A stretch of 64,000 nt of DNA from CALARM01 sp036746235 (GCA_036746235.1 DAIOEN010000003.1:1-64000), one strand, 5' to 3'. Positions 26,260 to 35,469 are shown, counted from the first letter of the stretch. The notes: generated from the sequence alone by a model not told the origin. Program-made: numbers and translations.

Positions 26260-27261
26260 TTAATTTTTGTAAAATATAATCTTTCCGAATTCATAATCAG
26301 GATTGTTTGTATCCTGCAAGGGTTTACCTGAAAATTTTATAGTAGATCTCTTCCCGGCTTCGTTCATTGCAATAGTGCAATTCCCGGAAGGTTGAAATAA
26401 TCCATATTCAATAGCAAATAATTCTCCAGTTGACTTATTGGTAAAAAGAAATTCAAAATCACACTGTTCAAGAATAAAGCTATCAGGATCGTTATAAAGT
26501 AGCTGCCATTTTATAGGAGTAAACTTATTGATAACCTTTAATGTATCAGTATCTCCTATATCCCCATCTGGATTTTGAACTATTTTCCCGGTTACGAGGT
26601 CAAACCAGTAATCATCACCGATGGTATATTTAGTAAGTAAATCTGATTTATATACAATAATATCAGTATTGGCTTTGAAGTTATACCCCGTAAGTTGAGC
26701 ATAATTCATATCAGTAGCATCGTTGTAAGCTTTCATTGTTTCAGATTCTACTGGATAAGCAACACATGTAAGTGTTAAATCTCCATCAGTTACGGTTTCT
26801 CCCGGTGTTGTCGGATAAGTTGGAGGAGCTATTCCAGATTTATAAGGACTTGAACCTACATTTGTAATTTTATATAAACACCCATTTAATGTTGCTGGCT
26901 CAATATAAGAATTTAAAGCATAAACAGTTTCGTTTGCTCTTGTTACATAAGTTAACCAGTAGGTTGTATTTACAGTATCTTCTACGTTATGGATTGTATT
27001 ATTTCTAATACCTCTTGCAAGTAAAACATTTTTCAAATCACTCTGAAGTAAATCTGCTTCAAAAGATCCACCGAGTTCATCAATAAACTGTTTTATAATC
27101 CTTAAAGGATTTTTTGCTTTTTGCGATGATTTTGTTACTATAAAATTTGCTACAGCATTTTCACAGTAACCAATACCACTGCCGCCACACTTGATATTAT
27201 CAGGCATACCGTAAAAAGCATTATTTGCGTTTATATTCGCCTGGCTCGGATTGATAGGCAT
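26260..27261 (-). CDS. Second tail tube/virion protein
   Basis: 333 residues, no named family. The C-terminal half contains E-Q-C-D-F-E-F-L-F-T-N-K-S-T-G and S-T-I-K-F-S-G-K-P, typical of beta-barrel tube or tail proteins. A short insert near residue 150 (P-T-T-P-G-E-T-V-T-D-G-D-L-T-L-T-C) echoes the W/G-rich domain of the downstream gene. It lies between the tail terminator-like gene and the other tube candidate. It is uncertain which of the two forms the tube. Confidence 0.58.
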   Translation of the reverse strand: MPINPSQANINANNAFYGMPDNIKCGGSGIGYCENAVANFIVTKSSQKAKNPLRIIKQFIDELGGSFEADLLQSDLKNVLLARGIRNNTIHNVEDTVNTTYWLTYVTRANETVYALNSYIEPATLNGCLYKITNVGSSPYKSGIAPPTYPTTPGETVTDGDLTLTCVAYPVESETMKAYNDATDMNYAQLTGYNFKANTDIIVYKSDLLTKYTIGDDYWFDLVTGKIVQNPDGDIGDTDTLKVINKFTPIKWQLLYNDPDSFILEQCDFEFLFTNKSTGELFAIEYGLFQPSGNCTIAMNEAGKRSTIKFSGKPLQDTNNPDYEFGKIIFYKN

Positions 27262-27273
27262 AAAATCACCCCT

Positions 27274-27756
27274 TTAATAAATAATATGAAATGAAAGAGG
27301 AATAAACTTTGAAATAAAAAAGTTTTCCCCGTCTTCTTTTTGTTTGAAATTTCCTTGTTGTACTGCACCTATTTCAAATTGTCTTAAATGGATATTTGTT
27401 CCGGATATAACAGGTGTTGGTGTCGCAAAAAGTATATCCAGAATATATCCTGTGTCATCTATATATCTATCTAAATCTCTTCCCGCATCAACTAACCCTT
27501 GTCCCATATCTAAGGCCATTACAGCAACAACTAATCGGCCTTGATAAATTCTTTTAAATCCAACATTCATTCTTTCTCTATTTATTGTAAAATCAAAACA
27601 CATTGCAGGAAATCTATTTATAAATCCTTCCTGGAATACTAATTGAGAGTTACCTTCAAAAAGAGGCATGAAAACATTATCAAATATAGTAAATTCAGAT
27701 AAAACCGTTTGATTTTCGAGATATTCTGTTAAAGTATCTATTACGGCATTAAACAT
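27274..27756 (-). CDS. Tail terminator/completion-like protein
   Basis: 160 residues. Starts M-F-N-A-V-I-D-T-L-T-E-Y-L, a typical opening of small tail-terminator or minor tail proteins, with alternating strands after it. It overlaps the upstream gpG-like gene slightly and precedes the tube genes, the slot of a tail terminator or head-tail joining protein. The specific role rests on gene order. Confidence 0.6.
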   Translation of the reverse strand: MFNAVIDTLTEYLENQTVLSEFTIFDNVFMPLFEGNSQLVFQEGFINRFPAMCFDFTINRERMNVGFKRIYQGRLVVAVMALDMGQGLVDAGRDLDRYIDDTGYILDILFATPTPVISGTNIHLRQFEIGAVQQGNFKQKEDGENFFISKFIPLSFHIIY

Positions 27757-28333
27757 TACCAAATAACCTCTTTATGAAGTCTATTAAAATTTGTTGAAAT
27801 ATTTTTTCATCTGTTTCTGTAATTCCAATCATTTCTCTTGATACTACATGTATCATTTTGGTATAAGCAGTGGCGAAGGCTCTTTTTGTGAATTTACCTT
27901 TATTTTTTCCAGAAGTTATTTTCTGATTTTTTTTACGAATAACTGTTATCGTAGTATCGCCACCGAACTGATGAAGTTTACCGTAATCAACGTTAGTCCC
28001 GAATTCAAGAGAATTATCTGTAACGGTTAAAGTAAAAGAATTTCTTAATCTGCCAGTATCCGAAAGAACCATATAGTAACCATATCTTCCTTGAGCACTG
28101 CCTTTACCAATCTTATTTAATCTACTTAATGGCCATTCTCCACCGGGAGCTTTTTTATTTTTTACTTTAAATAAATCTCTCCATGGTTCCCCATCTGGAG
28201 ATTGTTCTTTTTGAAAATTTAAAGAAGTACTTCTCAGGAGCCTGGTTCCCATTGCATAAAGAGGCTCTTTAAAGTTTAAAACAGGATTAATATTAATATT
28301 TCCAGAAATTCCATAAGTAACTCCTACCACCAC
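27749..28333 (-). CDS. Mu gpG-like virion morphogenesis / tail completion protein
   Basis: 194 residues. Contains S-P-D-G-E-P-W and K-I-G-K-G-S-A-Q-G-R followed by L-S-D-T-G-R-L-R-N-S-F-T, then G-T-N-V-D-Y-G-K-L-H-Q-F-G-G. This is the well-known pattern of Mu gpG/phage virion morphogenesis proteins (D-T-G-x-L-x-x-S and Y-A-x-x-H-Q-x-G). In Mu these act at head-tail joining. Overlaps the upstream gene by 10 bases. Confidence 0.82.
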   Translation of the reverse strand: MVVGVTYGISGNININPVLNFKEPLYAMGTRLLRSTSLNFQKEQSPDGEPWRDLFKVKNKKAPGGEWPLSRLNKIGKGSAQGRYGYYMVLSDTGRLRNSFTLTVTDNSLEFGTNVDYGKLHQFGGDTTITVIRKKNQKITSGKNKGKFTKRAFATAYTKMIHVVSREMIGITETDEKIFQQILIDFIKRLFGNV

Positions 28334-28734
28334 AAATACCCCCCATAGCCGTATTCTTCTATATATGATTTTGAATTACTTGATAAAGGTTCATTGGGTT
28401 CGTTTTCATTAGATAACCTACGTTTAATTTGTGCTTCAACCAAGTCATATTTGTTAGCAAAACTATTAGAAATTACTCTCTGGCCAAGGCTATAAAGTGT
28501 CAAGTCTCTCCACCAATTTTTTATTTCTGCCGCGGTAATATAAAAAGTATTATCTTCTTCCAATACATCAATATTAATAAACGATTTTAAAATCATTTCG
28601 GCATCATCAATGCACCCCTGAATAACTTCTGTATTAATAACACCAGTTTTTTCATCATCAGTTAATTTTAAAATAACTGACGAAGGATATTTATTCGTTA
28701 TGTCGGATGGTGATAAAGTTACATTTATAGCCAT
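28324..28734 (-). CDS. Mu gp36-like (DUF1320) head-tail connector
   Basis: 136 residues. Helical N-terminal half with I-Q-G-C-I-D-D-A-E-M-I-L-K-S-F, then W-W-R-D-L-T-L-Y-S-L-G-Q-R and a C-terminal aromatic tail (Y-G-G-Y-L-W-W). The pattern fits the DUF1320/Mu gp36 group, which forms a connector ring below the portal. It follows the capsid gene after an intrinsic terminator. Confidence 0.75.
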   Translation of the reverse strand: MAINVTLSPSDITNKYPSSVILKLTDDEKTGVINTEVIQGCIDDAEMILKSFINIDVLEEDNTFYITAAEIKNWWRDLTLYSLGQRVISNSFANKYDLVEAQIKRRLSNENEPNEPLSSNSKSYIEEYGYGGYLWW

Positions 28735-28745
28735 GTTTTATTACC

Positions 28746-28780
28746 AAAAAGGGGAAGAATAAAATTACTCTTCCCCTTTA
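28746..28780 (-). terminator. Intrinsic terminator after major capsid gene
   Basis: On the minus strand AAAGGGGAAGA pairs perfectly with TCTTCCCCTTT, followed by a T run. It lies between the major capsid gene and the connector gene inside the late operon, so it probably lowers expression of tail genes relative to capsid. Confidence 0.78.
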
Positions 28781-28793
28781 CCCTTTTTAAAAA

Positions 28794-29903
28794 TTAAGAG
28801 TTTGAGCCAACCGTGAGAATGCCTATACCCCTTATATCTTTCGTAATAGGTATAGGATTGGTCTCCAGGAGAACCATTTGAGCTGAAGGATCTTTTTCTA
28901 CCCAGGATTTAGAGAAGAAATCAATCTGAGCAAAAGCTGCTCCTGCGTTATAAGCTCCGACAGCTTCAATATCATCAACTGCTCCGTAATCAATTCTCTT
29001 GTTATTATTTTTCATATTATCAAGAATTACGGTATAAGCAGGTAAATGAGGCTGACTATAATATGGAGATTTACGATCGCTTACGGTTCTGTCATTTACA
29101 TAACACTCGCGCCCCATAATTGTAGCAACATATCCAGTTTCAGGATTTGGCTGAATTATACCCATATTGATGTTGAATTTATTGAAGTATTCTTTCACAT
29201 CGCTATGATAAAAGAAAGCGTCCCATGCGTAAGAGTCAAAAATCCATGTATCCGGATATCCTGTCCCTGAGTTTTGCGAAATATAAGTTCCGAACCCTGC
29301 GAGGTCAGCAAGGGGATGAGAGCCGTTAGAGGCCCATAGTTTATTACACATTCTTGGATGAGGGGGAGTTGCTCCACCCAGGGTATATTTATTCCCCGCA
29401 GGCATCTGATAGTTTATTTCTTCTTTAACCGTATCGCCCAAAATAGGAATTTTGCCAGTGCTCATCATCTGAGCACACATCCACTCTACTGTATTAAATA
29501 CGTTGATTTTCATCTGCATAAGAAAATCATTTATATCTGATGCCATTTTTTGCATAAGATTTGCTGTCATATATATCCCTGGATTTGCTGGACTTGCTTT
29601 AAATAAATTATATCCGGTATAAGGTAAAATTGTTCGTATATGTCCAGGCATATAAAATTTACTATTTTCCGATGGAGCACTTACAGGAGTTGCTTTAGAA
29701 CCCCTGGCAGAGAAAGGAGCCATGCCGAGTTCAAAAAGCATTTCAAATATATTTACAGCAAGAGCTGCATGAGTTTTTCCCTGTTTAAAAAACCTTCCAG
29801 TAAACATATTTAAAGGCATTGGAATTTGTCTGAGGGCTTCAGTTAAAGCCACTGTCGCAAAAGGATCTACTCCTGGATTTGCTGAAAAAGCTGAACCTAA
29901 CAT
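28794..29903 (-). CDS. Major capsid protein (lambda gpE-like, HK97 fold)
   Basis: 369 residues. The sequence follows the lambda gpE/major capsid protein E pattern: an N-terminal F-A-T-V-A-L-T-E-A-L-R-Q-I-P, then F-E-L-G-M-A-P-F, P-G-H-I-R-T-I-L-P-Y, D-I-N-D-F-L-M-Q-M-K-I-N, and a C-terminal domain with D-A-F-F-Y-H-S-D-V-K-E-Y and I-M-G-R-E-C-Y. Placement after a decoration-like gene and a protease supports it. GC-richer than its neighbours, as is common for highly expressed structural genes. Confidence 0.88.
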   Translation of the reverse strand: MLGSAFSANPGVDPFATVALTEALRQIPMPLNMFTGRFFKQGKTHAALAVNIFEMLFELGMAPFSARGSKATPVSAPSENSKFYMPGHIRTILPYTGYNLFKASPANPGIYMTANLMQKMASDINDFLMQMKINVFNTVEWMCAQMMSTGKIPILGDTVKEEINYQMPAGNKYTLGGATPPHPRMCNKLWASNGSHPLADLAGFGTYISQNSGTGYPDTWIFDSYAWDAFFYHSDVKEYFNKFNINMGIIQPNPETGYVATIMGRECYVNDRTVSDRKSPYYSQPHLPAYTVILDNMKNNNKRIDYGAVDDIEAVGAYNAGAAFAQIDFFSKSWVEKDPSAQMVLLETNPIPITKDIRGIGILTVGSNS

Positions 29904-29927
29904 CTATTATCACCTTCCTTTACTTTA

Positions 29928-30593
29928 TTAATATCTAGTTTCGAGATTTAAACCGTGTTTTCTGAAATACATTTCCTGCTCTACATCTGTGTTATCAATT
30001 GCAGGTGTTAACTTGGCTGGATCGAGATTAGCTTTTGTATATACACACCCGGGCTTATCTTCATCAGTCGCATCCACATCGTTTACAAGCACACCAACAT
30101 CATGGATATCCATTGGAACTGTTTTATTAAAATGTTGATAAGAAGCTAATTTTAATGTATCAGTTGTAACCATGGCTCCTGTGGTATTAACATGCATATT
30201 GCCACTTGAATAATCTATTTTTCCATCGGCAGCCTGGTTCCCGGAAATATCATATAAAAGACCATCTGTGTTGTCATGTAATGTAGCTGTAACACCCTGA
30301 ACAGTTACTTCTGCGATTACACTACCGGGTATAGCCGGAATTGAAGCCATACATGCTTTTACTTCTGTTACTCCATTTGGATTTGCTGGATTTGTAGTTA
30401 AAGTTATATCTTCTGAGGTTACGGGAGTAGCATATTTTATATGTTTCCCTGAAGATTTTTCTCTGGCAACTACCTGACCTCTGGAAAGAGCACCTTCACC
30501 AGATTTTATTGTTACATCTTTTGTTTGCAAATCTGAAGTTATACGAGTTAAAATATCATTGGGATCATAACTGAATACTGCAGGATTAGACAT
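29928..30593 (-). CDS. Capsid decoration protein
   Basis: 221 residues. The beta-rich pattern with an early V-T-I-K-S-G-E-G-A-L-S-R-G-Q-V-V-A fits lambda gpD-like head decoration proteins, which stabilise expanded capsids. Located between protease/scaffold and major capsid genes, as in lambda-type and Mu-type heads. The sequence is acidic with a C-terminal L-N-L-E-T-R-Y. Confidence 0.78.
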   Translation of the reverse strand: MSNPAVFSYDPNDILTRITSDLQTKDVTIKSGEGALSRGQVVAREKSSGKHIKYATPVTSEDITLTTNPANPNGVTEVKACMASIPAIPGSVIAEVTVQGVTATLHDNTDGLLYDISGNQAADGKIDYSSGNMHVNTTGAMVTTDTLKLASYQHFNKTVPMDIHDVGVLVNDVDATDEDKPGCVYTKANLDPAKLTPAIDNTDVEQEMYFRKHGLNLETRY

Positions 30594-30612
30594 TTATTTA
30601 TTACACCTCCTC

Positions 30613-31923
30613 TTATTTTTTCGCATCTGCTCTTTTTTGAGCATCAGAAATTAACATTCTATTGTACTGCTGCTGTGGGTCAATAATTTCTGAATGCATA
30701 CTATCACCGAGCTGTATAATTGGGACTTTATTTTCTTTTGGATAAAGCCTTGCCTGTTGCATACATGCCTCAAGCATTGTATATTCTTGAATTTTCTTTT
30801 CATCGTTTTCCAATTTTACTTTTAAGTTGTAGTTATCTTCGGCCATTTTAAGATTGGAATCTATGATGGGTTTAGGAATACCTTCAAGCATTAATGTTTT
30901 TCTGGCATTCTCAAGAGATAACTTTTTATAATTGTCAGCCAGTTCAAGCATTATCTTTCTATCTTCCTGTATCTGATTTTCAAGTTTTACGAATTTTTCA
31001 TCAGTCTCTGCCACGGTATCATTACCTCCTTTATTTTCTAAACTTATTTTTTCCTTATCTTCAGGAAGTTTCGTAGTTTCTTTATTATCAGCTTCAAGGT
31101 CCATTTTATCTTTTCCACCTCCACACATTTCTTCTTTATTTTCTACTGCTTCAGGTTCAGCAGGAGTTTCCTGATTTTTTTCAATATGCTTTTTGATCAT
31201 ATCTTTGACTGGCTCATAAAGTCCCTTAATTAATTTTATTCCTATTTTTCCCTTAAATGTTTCATCATTACTCAGGTGAGTAGAAATAGCATCCAGAGTT
31301 TCAAGAAGTTCTTTAGGGTCTCTAAAAGAAAGTTTTTTTATCTCCGGTATAGGCGCACCAGGTAAAGTATTATTACCATCCTCATTAATAGGAGGAGTTA
31401 CGTTTTCTAATATCCCTGAAACTTTTTCAGCCATATTTTTACCACTCTCCAATTCTATTAAAAATTTATCTACACAAAACGGATCATTCGTGCAAGCTCC
31501 ACCAGCTAAAGTGGGACCATTATTGTTATAATCTCTGTAAAATTCAGGAGAAAGAAAGCGAAGTTTTTTGTCTTTTTGAGTTGCCTCGTATCCTTCAGGA
31601 GTATAGGCAGGTAAATAATCAATAGATTGTGGTATATTATTTTCATCTCTATTAACTCTTATATCTTGTATCCAGAGCATTGCCTCGCCTGGCTTATGAT
31701 TTTTATTAAACCATAAAGGACGGCCTAAATTATTATTACGAAAATTTTTTTCAAAACTCTCAATCATTTCTGGGGTAAAACTTACTTCACCGTAAGTAGG
31801 ATGAATGCCGGCAGTTCCGACACGTGGAATATAAGGTTTCCAGTCTCCAAGTATAAGACCATTTTGATCTGGCTTCTTTGGGGTTTCAAGTTCTATTAAA
31901 TATGGAAACTGTATTGGTTTCAT
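30613..31923 (-). CDS. Mu gpI-like capsid protease fused to scaffold
   Basis: 436 residues. The N-terminal 150 residues resemble the Mu protease I family: T-P-E-M-I-E-S-F-E-K-N-F followed by W-F-N-K-N-H-K-P-G-E-A and later L-R-F-L-S-P-E-F-Y. The C-terminal 200 residues are acidic and coiled-coil (E-N-Q-I-Q-E-D-R-K-I and so on), fitting a scaffold domain that is cut away after prohead assembly. This gene precedes decoration and capsid genes. Confidence 0.82.
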   Translation of the reverse strand: MKPIQFPYLIELETPKKPDQNGLILGDWKPYIPRVGTAGIHPTYGEVSFTPEMIESFEKNFRNNNLGRPLWFNKNHKPGEAMLWIQDIRVNRDENNIPQSIDYLPAYTPEGYEATQKDKKLRFLSPEFYRDYNNNGPTLAGGACTNDPFCVDKFLIELESGKNMAEKVSGILENVTPPINEDGNNTLPGAPIPEIKKLSFRDPKELLETLDAISTHLSNDETFKGKIGIKLIKGLYEPVKDMIKKHIEKNQETPAEPEAVENKEEMCGGGKDKMDLEADNKETTKLPEDKEKISLENKGGNDTVAETDEKFVKLENQIQEDRKIMLELADNYKKLSLENARKTLMLEGIPKPIIDSNLKMAEDNYNLKVKLENDEKKIQEYTMLEACMQQARLYPKENKVPIIQLGDSMHSEIIDPQQQYNRMLISDAQKRADAKK

Positions 31924-31949
31924 TTTACCATTTCTCCTGAAATGTTATT

Positions 31950-32000
31950 CAAGAAATACGGCAAAAAAAGAAATACGGGAAAGTTTTTGCCGTATTTCTT
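31950..32000. terminator. 17-bp stem hairpin upstream of capsid protease gene
   Basis: AAGAAATACGGCAAAAA and TTTTTGCCGTATTTCTT are perfect inverted repeats. The loop carries another AAATACGGG copy. It lies between the plus-strand small gene and the minus-strand protease gene, so it may terminate transcription in either direction. The loop motif recurs in the terminator before TerS (37586-37625). Confidence 0.7.
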
Positions 32001-32078
32001 TTTATTTAATTATTTATAGTAAGATCTTAACTTTAATATAAATGATTCCAAGCAATTGTCAAGTTTTTTTTAAACTTC

Positions 32079-32107
32079 TTGTACTTTTAAATACAGTATG
32101 TTATAAT
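32079..32107 (+). promoter_or_regulatory. Consensus-like sigma-70 promoter for plus-strand gene inside head operon
   Basis: TTGTAC, 17-base spacer, TATAAT. It is followed by an AGAGGTG ribosome site and an ATG at 32132, so the antisense small gene has its own promoter. Confidence 0.82.
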
Positions 32108-32131
32108 TATTTAATTAAGAGGTGATAATAC

Positions 32132-32448
32132 ATGCTACTACAACTCTTGGAAAGATTAAAAAATGAAGGGATATATATAATTATCAAATTATGGAAATTA
32201 TCAAACATAAAAACGATTTAATTAATTACAAATACGAAGGATTAATATTACCCGGCACGCCAATGGAACAAAAATTTAATTTAAAAAATGAAAAACCTCT
32301 TATTGAAGAGAGTTGGATAGATAAAAAAGCTAAAGAACTCGCTTCCATTATGAATGTTTCCGAAGGATGCGCCAGGGGCCATATACTGGAAGCTATGAGA
32401 GAGCATAGCAAAAAAAGAAAAAGAAAAATGGAAAGAAAGATTATCTAA
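32132..32448 (+). pseudogene. Small moron gene, apparently frameshifted at a TA repeat
   Basis: A promoter and AGAGGTG site lead to ATG 32132, which opens a 29-codon frame (M-L-L-Q-L-L-E-R-L-K-N-E-G-I-Y then stop at 32221). The larger 85-codon frame (from ATG 32191, no ribosome site) ends at 32448 with a Lys/Arg-rich tail and a helical W-I-D-K-K-A-K-E-L-A-S segment. Loss of one TA in ATATATATA (32171-32179) would fuse both into one protein of about 104 residues. So this is a broken gene, a phase-variable gene or an assembly error. It lies antisense between two head genes, typical of a lysogen-expressed cargo gene. Function unknown. Confidence 0.6.
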
Positions 32449-33380
32449 TTCCTACTAAAACCAAATCCTTCCATAACTGATTCCAAACCTGCAGGAATGA
32501 CATCAATTTTATTTTCAAGACCTTCCTCAATTATATCGTATTTTGATACAGGTATGACCGTGCTCCGACATTGATAATGTAATGAAGGAGTATTACCGTT
32601 CCACCATGGATTATTCAATCTGGCTATAATTCCATGCCTATCTTCACAAATTTTTGTAGTTCTTCCATCCATAATAGAACTGAATTGCGCTGCTACTATA
32701 AAGCCTCCTACTTCGGAACTGGAAAAACTTTCCATTCTGCTTTTTGACATGGTATTACTGGTTTCTGTTCGCGCTATATTTGTTAATCTCCAGTCAGAGA
32801 AAGAAGGAAGGGTATCTTCAATACTATATTTTATATCAGGAATAGAAAGACCTGTTTCTATTCCTTTATAAATTTTACCTTTAACTTTTTGAAGTAAATC
32901 CTGGTCGAGAACCCCTTTTAATTTTAAAGAATATCCGGAATAAAATTTTAATGCTTTATATGGTAATACGGAAAACTTCTTTACTTTCTCTTTATCTTTT
33001 GAATTTAAAGCAGTAGTGAAAGTATCTATAATTCCATTTAAAACATTATCTACTATATCTATATTTTCAAGTAAAACTTTTTGGTTTTTTCTTTCATAAT
33101 ATTGCTTTAATTCAAGTGTTTCTATTAATCCTGTTACTCTTCCTGCCCTATAAGAATTTACAAGAAGATTATAAACAGGTTCGCGATAACCTTTTAAGTC
33201 TATTTTTAAAGAATTGATTTTATTAATTCTTCCTGTATCTAATATTCTATTTACTTCCAAAAGAAATTTTTCATTCTCTTTTAAAATAACAGGCTTTGTA
33301 GAAGTAAGAAAAGCTTCTTCTATGTCAGTATAAGCTCTTTTTATCCTTGATATAACTTTAGGCGATTGACGTAAGCTCAT
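32445..33380 (-). CDS. MuF/SPP1 gp7-like minor head protein
   Basis: 311 residues. The C-terminal part has the MuF signature: R-T-E-T-S-N-T-M, then D-G-R-T-T-K-I-C-E-D-R-H-G, and H-Y-Q-C-R-S-T-V-I-P. The N-terminal half is helical. MuF proteins sit inside the capsid near the portal and can carry toxins, but no extra toxin domain is present here. It overlaps the 80-residue gene by one base and follows the portal region. Confidence 0.85.
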   Translation of the reverse strand: MSLRQSPKVISRIKRAYTDIEEAFLTSTKPVILKENEKFLLEVNRILDTGRINKINSLKIDLKGYREPVYNLLVNSYRAGRVTGLIETLELKQYYERKNQKVLLENIDIVDNVLNGIIDTFTTALNSKDKEKVKKFSVLPYKALKFYSGYSLKLKGVLDQDLLQKVKGKIYKGIETGLSIPDIKYSIEDTLPSFSDWRLTNIARTETSNTMSKSRMESFSSSEVGGFIVAAQFSSIMDGRTTKICEDRHGIIARLNNPWWNGNTPSLHYQCRSTVIPVSKYDIIEEGLENKIDVIPAGLESVMEGFGFSRN

Positions 33381-33622
33381 TATTGTTGTCCTTTATCTTT
33401 TTTATTTTGTTCGATAGCTCGCTCTATATCAATAAATTTTCTATCGAATAAATCAGCCATAAGATTTCCCTGGTAATCTTCTATATCTCCAAGTAATTCA
33501 TGTATGTTGTAAAAACTTTTATGTATTATCTTATTTACTTCAGGTGTACAGGAAAATGGCTGTTTATTTATATTATCCAATTCAATCCTGATTTTATCTG
33601 TTATTTCACGTATGTCATTCAT
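33380..33622 (-). CDS. Small hypothetical protein in head module
   Basis: 80 residues, helical and charged (I-T-D-K-I-R-I-E-L-D-N-I; D-L-F-D-R-K-F-I-D-I-E-R-A-I). Not recognised. Its stop overlaps the MuF start, so it is co-translated with the head genes. Confidence 0.6.
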   Translation of the reverse strand: MNDIREITDKIRIELDNINKQPFSCTPEVNKIIHKSFYNIHELLGDIEDYQGNLMADLFDRKFIDIERAIEQNKKDKGQQ

Positions 33623-33635
33623 ATTTATTTACCTA

Positions 33636-34148
33636 TTAAACCTCTATTTTACATCCAAATCTATCTCTTAACCCCAAATGATATTCTAATAATATTTTAC
33701 TGTCAGCATTAAGTTTTATAATATCCTTATTCTTTTCGTACCAGTTAATTACATCATTTTTTCCAGTTATAGCGATTCCCGCTCCTATCCAGTCAGCTAT
33801 CATTTCCTTTATATATTTCTCAGGTATTTCAATGCAATTTTTACTACCATTATCATTCTGTAAAATCCAGAATTGCCAGTGATGAGGGTTTCTATGAATA
33901 TGTTTTAACCATGCAAAATTAAAAGCGTTATTTACAGTTTCTTTTGTTTTTATTCCGTAAATTATAGACTTATCCGGGAATTGTTTAAAATTATAGAACT
34001 TATCCAGATAAGGAAAAAACTCATCTGGAAGTATTTTTGATATATCATGGGTTATACCTTGTAAATAAAGACCTCTTTTAAAGCACTCTACCATGACATA
34101 ATATTTATGAATTATTAAGTATTTTATATATTTTAAAGCATTAAACAT
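33636..34148 (-). CDS. DUF5662 family protein (HD-like metal-binding motifs)
   Basis: 170 residues. Shows I-T-H-D-I-S-K-I-L-P-D-E-F near residue 34 and W-L-K-H-I-H-R-N-P-H-H-W-Q-F-W near residue 85, a pattern of DUF5662, which has HD-like His/Asp clusters suited to metal binding. Such proteins are frequent in phages of Clostridia-like bacteria; no activity is established. The gene lies between portal and MuF genes and overlaps the portal stop, an unusual place for a metabolic gene. Confidence 0.75.
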   Translation of the reverse strand: MFNALKYIKYLIIHKYYVMVECFKRGLYLQGITHDISKILPDEFFPYLDKFYNFKQFPDKSIIYGIKTKETVNNAFNFAWLKHIHRNPHHWQFWILQNDNGSKNCIEIPEKYIKEMIADWIGAGIAITGKNDVINWYEKNKDIIKLNADSKILLEYHLGLRDRFGCKIEV

Positions 34149-35457
34149 TTACTTTCTCCTCAGATTTTATCTCTTGTATTTCTACCGATGGCTCTATCTC
34201 TTCTGGTAAAGGATTAACAGGCATAACAGGTGTTTGTCTCTCAGGGAAATCCATGTCTTTCCGCATCCATGCATTATCTTCAACTGGATCGAGTAATCCC
34301 ATATTAACTGCAGAAAAAAACATATTCATCATTTTCATTCTGTCATCTATACTTTGAGTTTTATCTTCTCTGAATTCGCCATAACTCTCTTGTTCTCCAA
34401 AATTATATTCTATTAATCTTCTGATCCACTGCCCAAGTATTACATTTCTGCAGAATTCTTGAGCAATTTGAGAACAAGTCAGGTCAAACATTTGGAAATG
34501 AATATCGCCAAGAGCATATGATCCGCCTTTTTCCCCAGATTCTAATAAAGGCGGAAGGAAGTAAACCCTATAAATCATTTTATTCTGAAAATCTATAGAG
34601 TCTTTATATTCCATACTTCCATTTCTGGTATTTTTTTCAAGAAGCTGTACCTCTTCATCTTTATGAATAACAAATATATTATTATAAACCCATTTTACAA
34701 GAGAATTAAACAACTTTCTTGCACTCTGGGCAGTTTTTCCTATGATGGTAGGTATAGTAAATTTTTCAAGATAGATATCCCACATTCTTATAGCTTTTTT
34801 CTTTAAATCGTAATAATCTTCTACCAGATTCCCTCGCCCATAACCGTAGACATTGCACATATCCCCATGCGTATAGATTATAAAATTTTTCGCGGATAGT
34901 TCATTGTAATTCGGGAAAAAGAGAATTTTACTGATAAATTCTTTTCCCCTATCATTTTTCGCTACAGTAAAATTTATCTCAGGGCTGTTATAATTCACTA
35001 TCCAGCCCCACAAATAATTATCTTTTACAATATCAAAAGTGGTTTGAGCCACAGACCATCCATAAAAAATTCCCTTAGCAAGAATATCTCTTGCATTTTG
35101 ATAAAAATCACCCTCTACATGCTCAAAACTCTTATTTACCAGTTCGACAATTTTAGGGTTATCGTGGTGATACCCCTTAAGGTTGATTTTTTTCATGACC
35201 GCATAAGTTAAGAAATCAGAGGCATTCATTACTGTATCATCTGTGCTCATATACATCAATTTTTGAAGAGGAGATCTTCTTCTATATACAATTCTATCTT
35301 CCGGCCAAAAAGCTTTAACTTCAGACCATGGAGCAGCTCCTGAAAGACCCAGAATATTACTGCCTTCCTGATTTGTATCTGCCTCTATTTTTTTATCTGG
35401 AATTTTCTGTGCTTTATTGAGACCTGCAAAATCTAATATTTTACCTATAGCGAACAT
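34141..35457 (-). CDS. Portal protein (DUF935/Mu gp29-like)
   Basis: 438 residues. Fits the Mu gp29-like portal group: residues about 60-300 contain D-D-T-V-M-N-A-S-D-F, K-G-I-F-Y-G-W-S-V-A-Q-T and Y-G-Y-G-R-G-N-L-V-E-D-Y-Y, the usual portal stem/clip layout, and the C-terminus is acidic. It forms the dodecameric DNA gate at one capsid vertex and binds the terminase. Located directly after the large terminase. Confidence 0.82.
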   Translation of the reverse strand: MFAIGKILDFAGLNKAQKIPDKKIEADTNQEGSNILGLSGAAPWSEVKAFWPEDRIVYRRRSPLQKLMYMSTDDTVMNASDFLTYAVMKKINLKGYHHDNPKIVELVNKSFEHVEGDFYQNARDILAKGIFYGWSVAQTTFDIVKDNYLWGWIVNYNSPEINFTVAKNDRGKEFISKILFFPNYNELSAKNFIIYTHGDMCNVYGYGRGNLVEDYYDLKKKAIRMWDIYLEKFTIPTIIGKTAQSARKLFNSLVKWVYNNIFVIHKDEEVQLLEKNTRNGSMEYKDSIDFQNKMIYRVYFLPPLLESGEKGGSYALGDIHFQMFDLTCSQIAQEFCRNVILGQWIRRLIEYNFGEQESYGEFREDKTQSIDDRMKMMNMFFSAVNMGLLDPVEDNAWMRKDMDFPERQTPVMPVNPLPEEIEPSVEIQEIKSEEKVNV

Positions 35458-35469
35458 TTATATCACTCC

